Assembly (NCBI GenBank): GCA_023376005.1 | Contig: CM042180.1 | Location: 45,194,245 to 45,258,244 of the forward strand | DNA length: 64,000 bases | Source: Doryteuthis pealeii | Taxonomy: Eukaryota > Mollusca > Cephalopoda > Myopsida > Loliginidae | Direction of reading: 5' to 3' | Shown here: positions 1-10,124 of the stretch, in pieces | Position numbering within the stretch: the stretch's first letter is position 1 | Layout: each line of letters starts with the position of its first letter | Made by a program: the position numbers and the translations under genes | The notes under the pieces: generated by a model | What the model was told of the DNA's origin: nothing | What the model saw: the letters and a program-made list of their open reading frames with translations, nothing else | The model's database searches: none

Positions 1-690
1 TAATTTTTTCTTTTATAAGATAATAGCCAATTAAATAATTATCGAAATGAGTAAAAAAGAAATCTCCAAAAAATGAATTATCTATTATTTTTTTACATTT
101 TATTTTTCGATTTTCGGTACTTATTTTCTCATTGAAAAGCCACCGTAAAAATTTTTTTTTGTTGTTGTTTCTATTCATAACTTCGGTCTTTTATCTCTTT
201 ATTTATACTGTAATTAGAAAACTATAAGACCAACTTGAAAAAAAGGTTACGCCCCCAACATATGAGGGGTCAAAATTAAGCGAGCTGAAAAAATGAGAAA
301 GTTTTGAAATAAAATAAATAATGTATGATAAAGATCATTCATTGATAATTCAACACTGAAAATTTCATTAAAATCCGATAATTCCCTGATTTTTGGTCAA
401 TTATTTTCTGTAGGGGGGGGGGGCTAAATTCATTTGGTCAAAAACGCAGTTTAGCCTCATTTTGGATATACCTAGGGTATCAGGTATAGTATTGGTGGAC
501 TACAGGAAGCATGGAGGTTTTGAAAGATGCAGTGTTTCGGCACTGGACACGGACGTAGGCAACTTATTCCATGCCTCGGCAACTCTGGGCGTGAAAAAAT
601 GTTTCCGCAATTCGTGTGTTTCCGAAAGTCATGATATGCAAACGAACAGTCGAAATTCTCCTAAGTAAATTTATTCATCAAAAATGGCTG
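1..690. other. AT-rich sequence, no feature recognised
   Basis: Mostly A/T with homopolymer runs and a G run of about 10 near 414-423. A 68-codon open frame at 462-668 has no recognisable motif and no splice context, so I do not call it coding. Confidence 0.5.
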
Positions 691-1300
691 AGACTGTAGA
701 ATAAGCCGACTGCACTTCTGCTGAGGGGCCCATCTGTTGGCCGTGGGTGGCAACCTATTATGCTTAACGACGGAATCCTAGTGGCTGAGCAACTCATGAC
801 ATGCAACACTCCACTCTGGCCCTTACTTAGGCTAGACGGGTAGTCGAAGGGGTTCCCTCCAATCAATCAACTGGTCACAAGCCCTAACACCAATATGATT
901 GCCCCAACTCTATTGCCATCGCGGCAAATTTTCAATCCTTTTTATCATATATGTGCTAGAAGGCAGTGACTGAGGGTCTTAGTGTATTGGGTATGACGTT
1001 AAACTACATCTGATAGTGAAGCTTAAATTCTGGAGCTCTTGGCGGTGTGGAGTGCCCCTTCATTGTCATTACTTCCAGGTCCACTCTGATCCGGAATGGT
1101 AGTACCTGTTAGGGTCCCATCTATGGGTTAAATAGAAAAAAAGAGTGTAAAAATTGTGTTTTTAAAAATTGAGTTTAAATTTTTTTTAATTGAATATCCA
1201 TCAAGAATGAATAAAAAAAAGTCTTCGGCATAAAATAACCCGATAAGGGTTGACATACCATAAAATCCAACCATTCAACCAACCAACCAGCAAGGGTGCA
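690..1300 (+). mobile_element. LINE 3'-UTR-like repeat, family A
   Basis: The segment contains the blocks that recur in this family: a GCCGACTGCAC-like block, 'gccctta..tagg.tagacggg', 'tgattgccccaac', 'gacgttaaac', 'gttagggtcccatctatggg' and a terminal 'gacataccataaaatccaacc' followed by (ACCA)-type repeats. Related copies lie at 3353-4015, 22690-22880, 24240-24770 (minus), 43600-44105, 56410-56610, 61830-62265 and 63410-63515. At 3353 the same sequence directly follows a reverse-transcriptase C-terminal coding remnant, so I read it as the 3' untranslated region of a non-LTR retrotransposon that ends in a short tandem tail. Most copies are 5'-truncated, as expected for LINE insertions. Confidence 0.65.
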
Positions 1301-1479
1301 AAAATTGCAGCAAACACAGAAGGTGACTTGGCAACATGAGAAAAAAAATTATGATACAGTTTATAATACAAGGGAAATAACTCTTTAAAATTGTTTTACT
1401 TTTATATAGATTTATCTCCCTTGTATATAGCCATCTTTTGTGTGATATCAGTTATGTTCGATTGATTGAATTTAACGGC

Positions 1480-1917
1480 ATTCAGAGTATGTACGTGTGC
1501 ATATGCATTGTGAATGTGTATGTAGTGTGGATGTTTGTCTCTGTGTATGTAGTGCGTGCAGTGTATGTATATGTGTATGTTTGTGTATGCAGTGTGTGTG
1601 TGTGTGTGTGTGTGCGTATGCGTGCAATGTCTGTGTATGCAGGCAGTGTGTTTATGTTTCTGTGTGTGTTTATGTCTCTGAGTGAGTGTGTGTGAGTGTG
1701 TGTGTGTGTGTGCGTGTGTGCAGTGAATGGATGTGTGTGAACAGTGTGTCGGTTTGTGTGCGTGTGTGCAGTGCGTGTCCTTCTCTGTGTGTGTATGTGT
1801 GAGTCTCTGTGTGTGTGTCTGCGCATTCTTTGTATGTGTTTGTGTGTGGAGTATGTGCGAGTGTCTGTGTGCAGTGTGTGTATTATGTATGCGTCTTTAT
1901 GCTGTGTATGTATTGTG

Positions 1918-1958
<41 letters not shown>

Positions 1959-2112
1959 TGTGTGTGTGTAAATGTGTGTGTGTGTGCAGAGTATGTGTTT
2001 ATGCATGTTCATTGTGTGTTACTATGTGTGTTACTGTGTATATCTCTCTATCTCTCTGTGCAATGTGTGCGTATCTGTGCGTATGTGTTTGTATGTGTAA
2101 CTGTGTGTCTAA

Positions 2113-2150
<38 letters not shown>

Positions 2151-2208
2151 CGCGTGTGTCTGTATGCAGTGTATGTGTTATGTGTGTTCGGCTGTGTGTG
2201 TGTGTACA

Positions 2209-2251
<43 letters not shown>

Positions 2252-2335
2252 GAGAGTGTGTGTGTAGTGTGTGCTTGTCTCTGTGTGCAGTGTGCTTGTG
2301 TGTGTACGCAATGTACAGTGTGTTGTTTGTAGAGG
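1480..2335. repeat. GT-rich compound microsatellite block
   Basis: About 850 bases of (TG)n interrupted by TATG, TGCAGTG, TCTCTG and similar units. Open frames of up to 201 codons occur on both strands, encoding only Cys/Val or His/Thr runs, so they are low-complexity artefacts. The diverged counterpart at 23095-23945 lies in the second duplication copy. Confidence 0.95.
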
Positions 2336-2339
2336 AATT

Positions 2340-2487
2340 TTTAATTTCTACGACATCGAAATAAGCTCCAGCTATGGGTAAATAGCAGGGCAGTGAATTC
2401 TTTAACCATGGCTACGTAATCAATCTAGGAGAAGGTAAACTCTGAATTAAAACTTGTTGAACTCCGCTAAAGAAATTGATGAGGGGT

Positions 2488-2495
<8 letters not shown>
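2340..2495 (+). mobile_element. SINE S1 fragment (3' body only)
   Basis: It carries the S1 body ('agctatgggtaaatagcagggcag', 'taaccatggcta.gtaa', 'gaaggtaaactctgaatt', 'gaactccgct') without the tRNA-like head. It joins the end of the GT block. Only about the first 40 bases of the S1 match survive in the duplicate (23970-24006), where the paralogy breaks. Confidence 0.7.
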
Positions 2496-2531
<36 letters not shown>

Positions 2532-2545
2532 TATATATATATATA
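2490..2545. repeat. (TA)n microsatellite
   Basis: An almost pure TA run following the S1 SINE fragment, where intact copies have their 3' tail. The 2560-2875 stretch after it is AT-rich and shows nothing recognisable. Confidence 0.9.
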
Positions 2546-2879
2546 CACACAGAAATAATCCAAGAAATATCTAGTCTTAAAATGATTTAGTTGATTTTTA
2601 TAAATCCCATTTTATCAGTTGCTGCTGAGCCCTTAATTTGCTGAGGTCTATGAGACCCTAAGCGGAAATGGGCAAAGGGAAGCAGAGACATAGGCAAACC
2701 CTATTTAGATTACTAATGCTAGTCAAAGAGGCGACATGGTAAGAATTTGTGTCCATTTTTTTCTAGTGTTTCCATTTCTTTTTAAATGTATTTGTTGCTA
2801 TCTTTTATTGAAAGTTATTTATTTCTTCTTTGTACAGTTTTCACGTATACTGGGCATCACCTAACACAGGCTCACTAAC

Positions 2880-3352
2880 ATAGCAGTTCTAGAGAGAGCT
2901 CAACTTCCCAGCTTGTGTTCTCTACTGAGACAGCGTTGTCTCCGATGGTCCGCCAGATGGATGATGAACAAATCCCGAAGGACATCATCTGTGCAGAACT
3001 TTCGTCTGGTAAGAGACGGATTGGTCGCCCCCAGTTGCGTTTCAAGGATGTCTGCAAGAAAGATCTCAGGTGCTTTGGCATTGCTCCTTCCAGCTGGGAA
3101 AATTTGGCTTAGGACCGCCCTCGGTGGCGGCAGGCTCTCCGTAGAGGACTGTTCATGTCTGAAGCCACCCTGGCGCAACACCATGAAACTAAGAGGTCCA
3201 GAAGAAAGCATCGGCAACAAAGCACCGGCACATCAACATCTTCAGGGACAGCCTTCACATGCGACATCTGTGGCCGAGAATGTTTTTCAAATATTGGACT
3301 TCACAGTCGCAGGAGGTGCTGTAACTTCAGGGGCTCAAAAACTATATTATAG
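2880..3352 (+). pseudogene. LINE reverse-transcriptase polyprotein, C-terminal remnant
   Basis: The translation from about 2915 has the familiar C-terminal tail of a non-LTR retrotransposon polyprotein: an 'RMDDE-IPK' type start, 'GKRRIGRPQLRFKD', 'CKKDLRCFGI' and 'SSWENLA'. A TAG stop at 3110-3112 interrupts the frame. The same frame then continues with 'DRPRWRQALRRGLF' and a zinc-finger-like end, CDICGRECFSNIGLHSRRRC, which is typical of this LINE tail. Upstream, a 'CLRWS' motif lies in a neighbouring frame, so there is also a frameshift near 2940-2955. The RT catalytic region and endonuclease are absent, so this is a 5'-truncated dead copy. It is followed directly by a family-A 3' UTR, which identifies that repeat as belonging to this LINE type. 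The exact clade is not decidable from this piece. Confidence 0.85.
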
Positions 3353-4015
3353 TCTTCCGAGACTGCAATGCTAATAATTAGAATATACTTGATGCCATCA
3401 GCTTAGGTGTTAACGTTTTATTTACATGCAAACTATCGGTAGTTACATGGCCCGATCGACCGCCCTGTCGGTTGGGGCGTTAGAATACACCGACTGCACC
3501 ACTGCAGAGGGGTAAGACTCCTCCAATGGGACCAGTTGTTGGCTGTGGGTGGCGACCCGTGATACTTAAGGATAGCAGTTCATGATCTGCAATACTCCAC
3601 TTTGGCCCTATCTTGGGCTAGACGGGTGGTCGGAGAGGCCCCCTCTGATCAATCGGCTGGTCACGTCAAGCCCTAGCACTTATATGATTGCCCCAACCCT
3701 ATTGCCCTTATGTCAAGCCCCAACTCCTTTTTATCATATGGGTGCTAGAAGGCGGTGGCTGAGGGTCTACATGTCCTGGGAATGACGTTAAACTCTATCT
3801 GATGGTGAGGTTCCAGTTTTGGAGGTTTGGGGAATGTGGAGAACCCCTTCATCACTCAGACCCGGAGTGGTAGTATCTGTTAGGGTCCCATATATAGGTT
3901 AAATAGAAAAATGTGTTTATAAAAAAATTGAGTATCCATTAAGAATGAATTTATTTCAAAACTTTCTCGGCATTAAATGACCCACTGAGGTTGATATGCT
4001 GTAAAACAAAACAAA
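3353..4015 (+). mobile_element. LINE family A 3' UTR and tail
   Basis: This continues from the RT remnant to 'gttgatatgctgtaaaac' followed by an AAAC-rich tail. It is the most complete 3' UTR copy in the window. Conserved blocks include the CCGCCCTGTCGG-type start near 3460, 'tgattgccccaaccctattgccctta', 'atgacgttaaactctatctgatggtgagg' and 'gttagggtccca'. Confidence 0.75.
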
Positions 4016-4410
4016 ACAAACTCAATAACCCGAGCGACATTTCTTCAACCATCTGGTTACTTTGTAGTGTGATCAGCTGCGCCTTCACCGTTCACACATC
4101 AAATGTTCTTTTTTCCGCGCTTGGTTGGTTGGTTGGTTGGTTGGTTGTTGGATTTTACGGCATTCTAAGATTCAAATATATAAAAGTTGGAAGGCTTAGA
4201 GTGACCTTCCAACGTGGGTACATATAAGTACAAGAAATATTCCGACAAAGAAGTTATACATAATAACAGACTTTATTCTTTATATATATGGGATTTAGTG
4301 CGAAGAATGGGTAATATGTGAAATAAATTAGAAACTGTGTTGGATGTTATGTACCAAATTCCATTTTATTCCATCCAATATTTCGAAGGGATGACCCTTC
4401 TTTCACAAGG

Positions 4411-4478
<68 letters not shown>

Positions 4479-4600
4479 TTACCATCCCTCCGCATGAGCA
4501 GGATGCGACACGAGGTCAATTTTATTTCATCCAATATTTCAAAAGAAGAGCCCTTCTTTTACAAGGATCATTATATATATATAATATATATATATATATT

Positions 4601-4636
<36 letters not shown>

Positions 4637-4640
4637 CAGG
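4016..4640. repeat. Microsatellites and two short hairpin-bearing repeats
   Basis: An inverted LINE-A tail with a (GGTT)n run lies near 4118-4170. Then come (CA)n at about 4411-4450, (TA)n at 4457-4480, further TA near 4572-4600 and (GA)n at 4602-4634. Two related blocks at about 4365-4412 and 4528-4568 on the minus strand have the form 'atcctt', hairpin, 'gaaatattggat'. A short SINE S1 3' end (minus) sits at about 4482-4522. No gene is seen. Confidence 0.7.
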
Positions 4641-4800
4641 CACAGACACCCTTTTCGACGTATCACGTCTCTTCAGTGTGGCTAGACATTTGCAGACTAC
4701 CTCCAGCCGGGATTGAAACCTGATCGACAGGGATGTAGTAGATTGACACGCGAGACAGCGAATGCGTTTAGCTCCCGGTAAGTCACTGTCACTTCTATTA
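4635..4800 (-). mobile_element. tRNA-like SINE with terminal hammerhead
   Basis: On the minus strand, a segment with weak similarity to a tRNA internal promoter ('gagctaaacgcattcgctgtc' start and a B-box-like 'ggtttcaatccc') leads into the hammerhead motif and then a (CT)n tail. This suggests a short non-autonomous retroelement whose RNA ends in a ribozyme. The tRNA resemblance is poor in the first half, so the head assignment is tentative. Confidence 0.45.
4641..4680 (-). ncRNA. Hammerhead ribozyme motif inside a SINE-like element
   Basis: Read on the minus strand in order: CACA; core CTGAAGA (the hammerhead CUGANGA box); a 5-bp helix GACGT/ACGTC with loop GAT; GAAA; six bases AGGGTG; TC; then TGTG. 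CACA and TGTG close stem I with 4 pairs, and the core sits exactly where the fold requires. Predicted self-cleavage is after the C at 4645. Stem III is minimal, as in Penelope-type and retrozyme hammerheads, and one expected pair is A-G rather than C-G, so activity may be weak. This is from sequence only; no activity is shown. Confidence 0.65.
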
Positions 4801-4949
4801 CATATATCCAAATATTGTTTATTTACGTTGAGTCGGTATAACGTAATTAAACTTTGAAACTGGATGTATTTTATTTCACCTGGCTAAAAACATTTCGAGG
4901 GCCGCTGTATTTTTACATGTTATGGGAAAATAGAAAAGATATAGCTGAC

Positions 4950-5180
4950 CATATATATATATATTTACCAGCCCCTCCGCACGAGCAGGATGTGACACAA
5001 GGTCAATTTCTTAAGCGGAGTTCAACTGGTTTGAATTCAGAGTTTTCCTTCTCCTAGACTGGTTACCTAACCATGGTCAAAGAGCCCAGTCTGCCCTACA
5101 ATTTGCCCATGGCTGGAGGGAATTGAACTCAGGTAGACGAGTCCATTTCCTACGACTCTAACCATTGCGCCTCCTATAGC
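4950..5180 (-). mobile_element. SINE S1, diverged copy
   Basis: Read on the minus strand: a tRNA-like head ending 'gagttcaattcc', body 'ccatgggcaaattgtagggcag', 'ggtaaccagtctagg', then the 3' motif 'accttgtgtcacatcctgctc' and a TA tail. The stretch between the head and body is shorter than in the 5620 copy. Confidence 0.75.
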
Positions 5181-5620
5181 TGACCATATATGGTACGAAA
5201 AGGAGAAACCATCTGTGCTTATGGGATGACGTTAGGGAAATAGATAGGGAAGAACACTGGAGAAAAAGACTAATAACATATAGTAGTTTTTTGCGGAAAT
5301 CCTTGGTAAAGAATCCTTTGGTTGTTCCTTGGTGCTCCTCAGTATTGCAAGTCCTTCGTCAATGATTGCAAATGAACGTCTCTCAGTATCAGTGGTTAAG
5401 TGGTCAACCAGTCACGCAGTCGGGCTGTTGATTGGCTGGGATTTAAACCACGTGACCTCGCTTAGTCTATAAATTTAAGTGGTATATTGTAGCACACCTT
5501 ACATACAAAAAATAATCCAATAAGACCAAGTATAGAGATGAATACAATATGGGAACCAATAATTAAAAAGGGTAGATTAGATACACAAAAAAGCAATATA
5601 AGTTAAAGTAAAAAAAAATC
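5180..5620. other. No gene; start of second matching block of the duplication
   Basis: From about 5370 ('acgtctctcagtatcagtgg') the sequence matches 27569 onward. It has no coding signature. Confidence 0.6.
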
Positions 5621-5912
5621 ATACATATATATATTTACCAACCCCTCCGTATGGGTAGGATGTGACACAAGATCAATTTTTAAGCAGAGTTCAACAGGTT
5701 TGAATTCAGTTTTCCTTCAAGACCGGTTGCCTAACCAAGGTTAAAGAGCCCAGCCTGTCCTACTATTTATCCATAGCTAGAGGGAGAGTAGAATGCATAC
5801 CTTTCCCAAGGGTATTAGCGCTAAGTGAAATGCAATTACCATGTCCAGGATTTGAACTCGGGGCGACGAGTCCATTTCCCATGACTTTAATCATTATACC
5901 ACGCGCTTCCTA
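5620..5912 (-). mobile_element. SINE S1, near-complete copy
   Basis: The minus strand begins 'ggaagcgcgtggtataatgatt' (A-box position) and has B-box 'gagttcaaatcc' about 40 bases later. The body is 'ttgcatttcacttagcgctaa' and 'tagctatggataaatag', and the 3' motif is 'cttgtgtcacatcctaccc' followed by a TA run. The tRNA-like head plus unrelated body and simple tail defines a tRNA-derived SINE transcribed by RNA polymerase III. Confidence 0.85.
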
Positions 5913-6055
5913 TTGATTCTGTTATAGTATGTGGCCTACCCAGTTTGAATGTGTCCTACCTCAGTAAGAGTATATTTATAAATATAAGTAGTAGGCAATT
6001 TATTGAAACTAATTATTTTTCACATATATTCAATTTCAAGAAATGCAATTCAGTC

Positions 6056-6115
6056 ATAAGCCGGTTGCCTAACCACGGTTAAAGAGCCCAGTTCGCCCTA
6101 CTATTTATCCATAGC

Positions 6116-6160
<45 letters not shown>

Positions 6161-6215
6161 ATTCATACCTTTCCCAAGGGTATTAGCGCTAAGTCAAATG
6201 CAATTAGGTTTATAA
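6056..6215 (-). mobile_element. SINE S1 fragment with (GA)n expansion
   Basis: Only the body survives ('gccggttgcctaaccacgg', 'tatttatccatagctag', 'cccaagggtattagcgctaag'). It is split by a (GA)n microsatellite at about 6117-6158. The duplicate at about 28255-28410 has the same split with a different repeat length, so the expansion predates the duplication. Confidence 0.75.
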
Positions 6216-6440
6216 GTTCCAAAAATTCACTTAGAATTGGACAGTTAGACATTGGGCGCAACGGATATAGGTGTTGAGTTAATACAGTTCTAAGTAGTAT
6301 TTGCGGGTTAAATCCTAGGTAGTGGTTTTTGGGTTAGGTCGATTTTGAAGTTGAGCCCTGGGTCAGCTGCCCTTCCCCTGAGCCCCTTTGTCCCGCCACT
6401 GTTCGTGTCACTAAATATTGACGAGAGAAACCATATTTCG
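6216..6440. other. No feature recognised
   Basis: Duplicated at about 28410-28640. It includes a proline-rich open frame with no family resemblance. Confidence 0.5.
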
Positions 6441-7050
6441 ATTATCCAAGTCGGTTTGGTTTTCAGAAGAGAAACAAAAACTATCGGAAATCCGATAGAG
6501 AATTATCCCCCCCCCCTGTCGATGTTGGTGCCAGAATCAAATCCCTTCACTTATCAGGGAGCAGTTACCGAGGAGAGACGTTAAAATAAGCGCTCCCATC
6601 ACCTTGCCCTTAACCAGCATACTTTCTAAGACTGTCGCAATAGCATACTACTGAAGACCGTTTCGACAGCATACTTATCAGAAGTCTGAGGACCTAAATA
6701 GACAACTTAAAAAGGGCCCCATCCACCGTCATTTAAAAGAATAGTTACCCAGGCGAGAAGCTTCTAGAAGAGCATCCCCTACTTTTACTTATCGGACGAG
6801 AACCGACCAGACGAAGCGTTTAACAGCATTCCAAAACCAGCGAGTAGAATCACCTTTTCTAGCGCACTTTTTATTGCACCTCTCAGATAAGTCTCGTAGC
6901 AAATGCCATTAAAATTTGAAACAATTTCTGTACTTTTGATAATACATGAGTCAGTAATTTATGTTCGTGTTTGTTTCCTTCTTTCGTCCGAATAATAACC
7001 GACTACGGAGAATAATAGCTCCATCGAAACCCCGTAAATACACTTAAAAC
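6440..7050 (+). repeat. Dispersed repeat D2
   Basis: It shares 'aactatcggaaatccgatag', 'cacttatcagggagcagttacc', 'gagaagcttctagaagagcat', 'gaccgaccagacgaagcgt' and 'tctcagataagtc' type blocks with 15985-16555, 28670-29330 and, inverted, 16556-16770 and 39661-40060. In several copies a 'gttggcgccaa' motif follows a 'ctagagggcg' block. No coding capacity is visible and the superfamily is unknown. Confidence 0.6.
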
Positions 7051-7465
7051 TCTACATAAAGTCTGTTGAATATGAAGGGATATAGCTACTTGAAATGGTG
7101 TGGGTTAGTCGACTCATGGTATTAGTAAAATGAGAACACAAGACGTATGTAATATATTGCGACGAGGCATATAATTTGATTTATTGATTATTATACATTG
7201 AGCTCTTTTTAGGGATTTATAAATATCCTTGTATGAGTATATATTTTTGTACCTACAAGAGCATACAGTGTGGTTGTACAGTGAGATTTTGAAGATCCCA
7301 AATAGAATCATCCCTTACTTAACAGTCATTTTGATTACCTTACATTTGTATATTAAAAAAATATCACATGAAGGTATTGTTGCTTATCTGATAGACAAAT
7401 GCAAAATACACGTATTCCCAATTTCATTTCATTTTTCAGGAACACCGATAGTAGTAGGAATGGGG
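7051..7465. other. AT-rich sequence, no gene
   Basis: Duplicated at about 29350-29760. Small open frames on both strands are AT-driven and show no motif. Confidence 0.55.
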
Positions 7466-7469
7466 TACT

Positions 7470-7896
7470 ATTGAGAATTCTGGGGTATGGGGGTTATCGT
7501 CCTTTGTCTGCGAGCCTCTGTTTCGAACCAACTAATCACGAGCCAGCATACTTTGGCGGCAAAGCCGAATAAGCAAACTCGCTTGCACTGGGGACAGACC
7601 TAAAACAGGGTCGCTCCATCTCTTCCTCAACAACCAGAATCGGAGTCGGACATCAAACAGAACGTCTATCATATCCAAACTATCAGAAGGCCGTAGCAAG
7701 GGCTCTGATAATACCCTATCTCAGGACTCAGATAAGTTTATTACAAATTATATTTGTGAAGACAAACTAAAGTCTTTTATTCCTATTTCTAGTTGTTTGG
7801 TTATTTCTTTAACTCTCAGCCTGTCTGCCACACTCGTGGTTAACTCCATACTTCAAACCTTGGAGTACTGTCGTTTCGTGTCTAATTTCTTTATAG
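7470..7896 (+). mobile_element. Solo-LTR-like element, copy 1
   Basis: Flanked by a 4-bp direct repeat TACT (7466-7469 and 7897-7900). It is related along its length to 10700-11210, which has its own 4-bp repeat TTGG, and to 29765-30240. The ends resemble an LTR: an AAGAATTC-like start and a TTCTTACA/TTCTTTATAG end, with a 'cttttattcc' late region. I see no internal retroelement region, which fits a solo LTR, but a non-autonomous DNA element is not excluded. Confidence 0.5.
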
Positions 7897-7983
7897 TACT
7901 TACTATTCACATCAATCCCCAAATGGGTTAGAAGGGGTTCCTTAGCCTTGGTCGGCAACCCATCTAAGTCAAGGAAAAGTTCG

Positions 7984-8201
7984 GTAATTTATGAGTAAGT
8001 GCGTCCCGGTCTCCTGCCTCAGAAATTGCTACCCGGTGACTATTAAAATAACGTCCCCGCTATGTCGTCTCGGCAGTGTTACTTGAAAGAAAACAACCAA
8101 CTTATGGCGTTAAATGTATTTTAGAGGGGGGGGCTTCTCTTTTTGTATATGAACAAATGGAGATGGGTGGATAAACAAAGTAAAAAATGAACAAATTGAG
8201 G

Positions 8202-8235
<34 letters not shown>

Positions 8236-8500
8236 TCCATCTTCATATCTAAACAAGAATTACGACAAATTTCTATAAATAAACAAGAATTACGACAAAT
8301 TTCTATAAATAAATTTCTAAACAAATTACAATAAATAAATAAGAATTACGACAAAAAAAAATAGAAGCCCCCCCCCCCCTAAAATACATTTAACGCCCTA
8401 AGTTGGTTGTTTTCTTTCAAGTAACACTGCCGAGGACGTTATTTTAATAGTCACCGGGTAGCAATTTCTGAGACCGGGACGCTCTTCCTCATAAATTATC
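7984..8500. mobile_element. Foldback (MITE-like) transposon, copy-1 specific
   Basis: About 135-bp inverted arms (8005-8140 against 8355-8485) share 'gtcccggtctc', 'agaaattgctacccggtgac', 'taacactgcc'/'ggcagtgtta' and 'ggcgttaaatgtattttag'. Outer ends are GTAATTTATGAG and its complement. An 8-9 bp target duplication AAAAGTTC(G) lies at 7975-7983 and 8501-8509. The duplicate region at about 30325 has a single uninterrupted AAAAGTTCG, a clean empty site. Long inverted repeats with 8-9 bp target duplication fit Mutator-like or hAT-type MITEs. The centre holds a (TAGA)n run and two direct copies of 'aagaattacgacaaatttct'. Confidence 0.85.
8200..8235. repeat. (TAGA)n microsatellite
   Basis: About eight TAGA units inside the foldback element's central region. 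Confidence 0.95.
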
Positions 8501-9060
8501 AAAAGTTCGACACAAAACCTCTGCTGCCTTTCAAGGAAAGGCAAGGGGAGTAAACCCCGAAAACAAATCAGAAGCTTGGGTCCCTAAGGTGGTGTGATGC
8601 TGAAATTCAGTGCTACCCAGTAACTCGTGTGGCACTACCGCTGCCAAACTGAATTGGTTCGTTTGGATAACAGCGGCAATGTGGAGAAGGGGATTTGCTG
8701 CATGGGCAACAGCTCATCCTCCATATGAACTCACCCAGGCTATGCAGTAAAAAAAAACGCTTTGTCACTACCCCATCGTCTCTTGGAGACGGAGGGATGC
8801 CAACACATAATATGTGTTTGCTGTCCTGAGGAAAAAGAGGCTGAAGCCTCGTTTCTATCTCCGGAGTGACGTCAGTGAAGAGTTCCACCCAAGGGAAATA
8901 ACTTGTTATGACTATATAACAACTTATTTTAACGGAGGTACTGAACAGACATGCTTACAAGTTAGTTTACTTCACGAAATAGTATCGGAAATTTGGGTTA
9001 TCTGTCCCTTAATCAGTTCCTGAAAGTCCAGACGCCAGGGGGTAGATAGCCCTAAATCAT
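8501..9060. other. No gene; duplicated non-coding sequence
   Basis: It matches 30325-30850. The open frames at 8613-8888 (minus) and 8814-9023 are disrupted by indels in the duplicate, which argues against coding. Confidence 0.55.
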
Positions 9061-9063
9061 GAG

Positions 9064-9302
9064 AACAGAATCCGCAGGCACTGAAGTCGGACCAGTTTTT
9101 TTTTTTTTTTTTTTTTTTTTGCAGCGGCCGAATTAAGGTCGGCATTATCAGTCTAGGCACCCACAGGGGTAAGACCTGACAACTCAAACAGACAAATTCA
9201 ACGAACAGAATCCGCAGGCACTGAAGTCGGACCAGTTTTTTTGCAGCGGCCGAATTAAGGTCAGCATCATCTGTCTAGGGACCCACAGGAGTAAGACCTG
9301 AC
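9064..9302 (+). repeat. Local tandem duplication (about 140 bp x 2)
   Basis: 'acagaatccgcaggcactga' begins at about 9064 and again at about 9205. Both are followed by a poly-T run (about 26 and 7 T), then 'gcagcggccgaattaaggtc' and 'acctgac'. Copy 2 of the large duplication has this unit once (30860-30975), so the local duplication arose in copy 1 or was lost from copy 2. Confidence 0.85.
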
Positions 9303-9426
9303 AAATTCAACGAACCGAACAGGCAAACTGACAACTCAACAGACTACTGCAACAAGAAACAATTACAGAATACAATTCCACCAGAGCTAAGTAACCCCTT
9401 GTCTCATACATTATATAATACTTTAA

Positions 9427-9690
9427 GAAGCGCGTGGTGTAATGGTTAGAGTCATAGGAAATGGACTCGTCGCCCCGAGTTCAAATCCTGAACATGGTAA
9501 TTGCATTTCACTTAGCGCTAATACCCTTGGGAAACGTATGAATCCTACTCTCCCTCCAGCTATGGGCAAATAGCAGGGCAGACTGGACTCTTTAACCATG
9601 GCTAGGTAACCAGTCATGGAGAAGGACAACTCTGAATTCAAACCTGTTAAACCTCGCTTAAGAAATTGACCTTGTGTCACATATATATAT
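9427..9690 (+). mobile_element. SINE S1, complete copy
   Basis: The tRNA-like head 'gcgcgtggtgtaatggttag' (A-box) has B-box 'gagttcaaatcc' at about 9478-9489. The body has 'ttgcatttcacttagcgc', 'ccagctatgggcaaatagc' and 'ggctaggtaaccagtc', the 3' motif is 'gaccttgtgtcacat', and the tail is a TA repeat. The duplicate is at 31094-31352. Confidence 0.9.
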
Positions 9691-10120
9691 AATACTTCCC
9701 GCCGGGCGAACGTCCCTGGCAACTTTAGTATGAACTGTACGAACTCTTGCACAAACACTTTGAAAACTTAACTTACATTTTGTGAACACTTCATATATTG
9801 CACCAATAAAAGTTATTAACCCGAATATACAATCTATATTCGCCTTGTACCTTTCCTGAGTAGCAGAAATTACGATTGTTAGTTTTCTCCTTGTTTACTT
9901 TTATTTCTGTTAATAGAATGATACACGGAACATAAAAAATTAAAACGGGTTAAGGAAAGCAGCGAGGCGGAATTATGACGTCAAGGAACGAGCTAACAAC
10001 AATATGAATGCAACAGGTTTTAATACAAATATAATGCACATTAAAAGGGTACAACAAAGAGAAGAAAGTTCATAGTTTAGGTCGGACAAGCGACCCAGAA
10101 GTGTAGTAAGAGTTCAGTTC
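9691..10120. other. No gene; unique-looking flank of the minisatellite
   Basis: Matches 31353-31790. No coding or RNA signature. Confidence 0.55.
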
Positions 10121-10124
10121 AAGT

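Noticed and set aside
462..668. 68-codon open frame
   Set aside because: No domain, no splice or promoter context, no conservation to compare.
1482..2332. Cys/Val-rich and His/Thr-rich open frames
   Set aside because: Pure translation of (TG)n and its complement; the diverged duplicate has different frames.
4365..4568. Further hammerhead candidates (minus strand, atcctt-hairpin-gaaatatt-ggat)
   Set aside because: Stem I, stem II and GAAA geometry fit, but both copies read CTTGTGAA/CTTGTAAA where CUGANGA is required, so I do not call a ribozyme.
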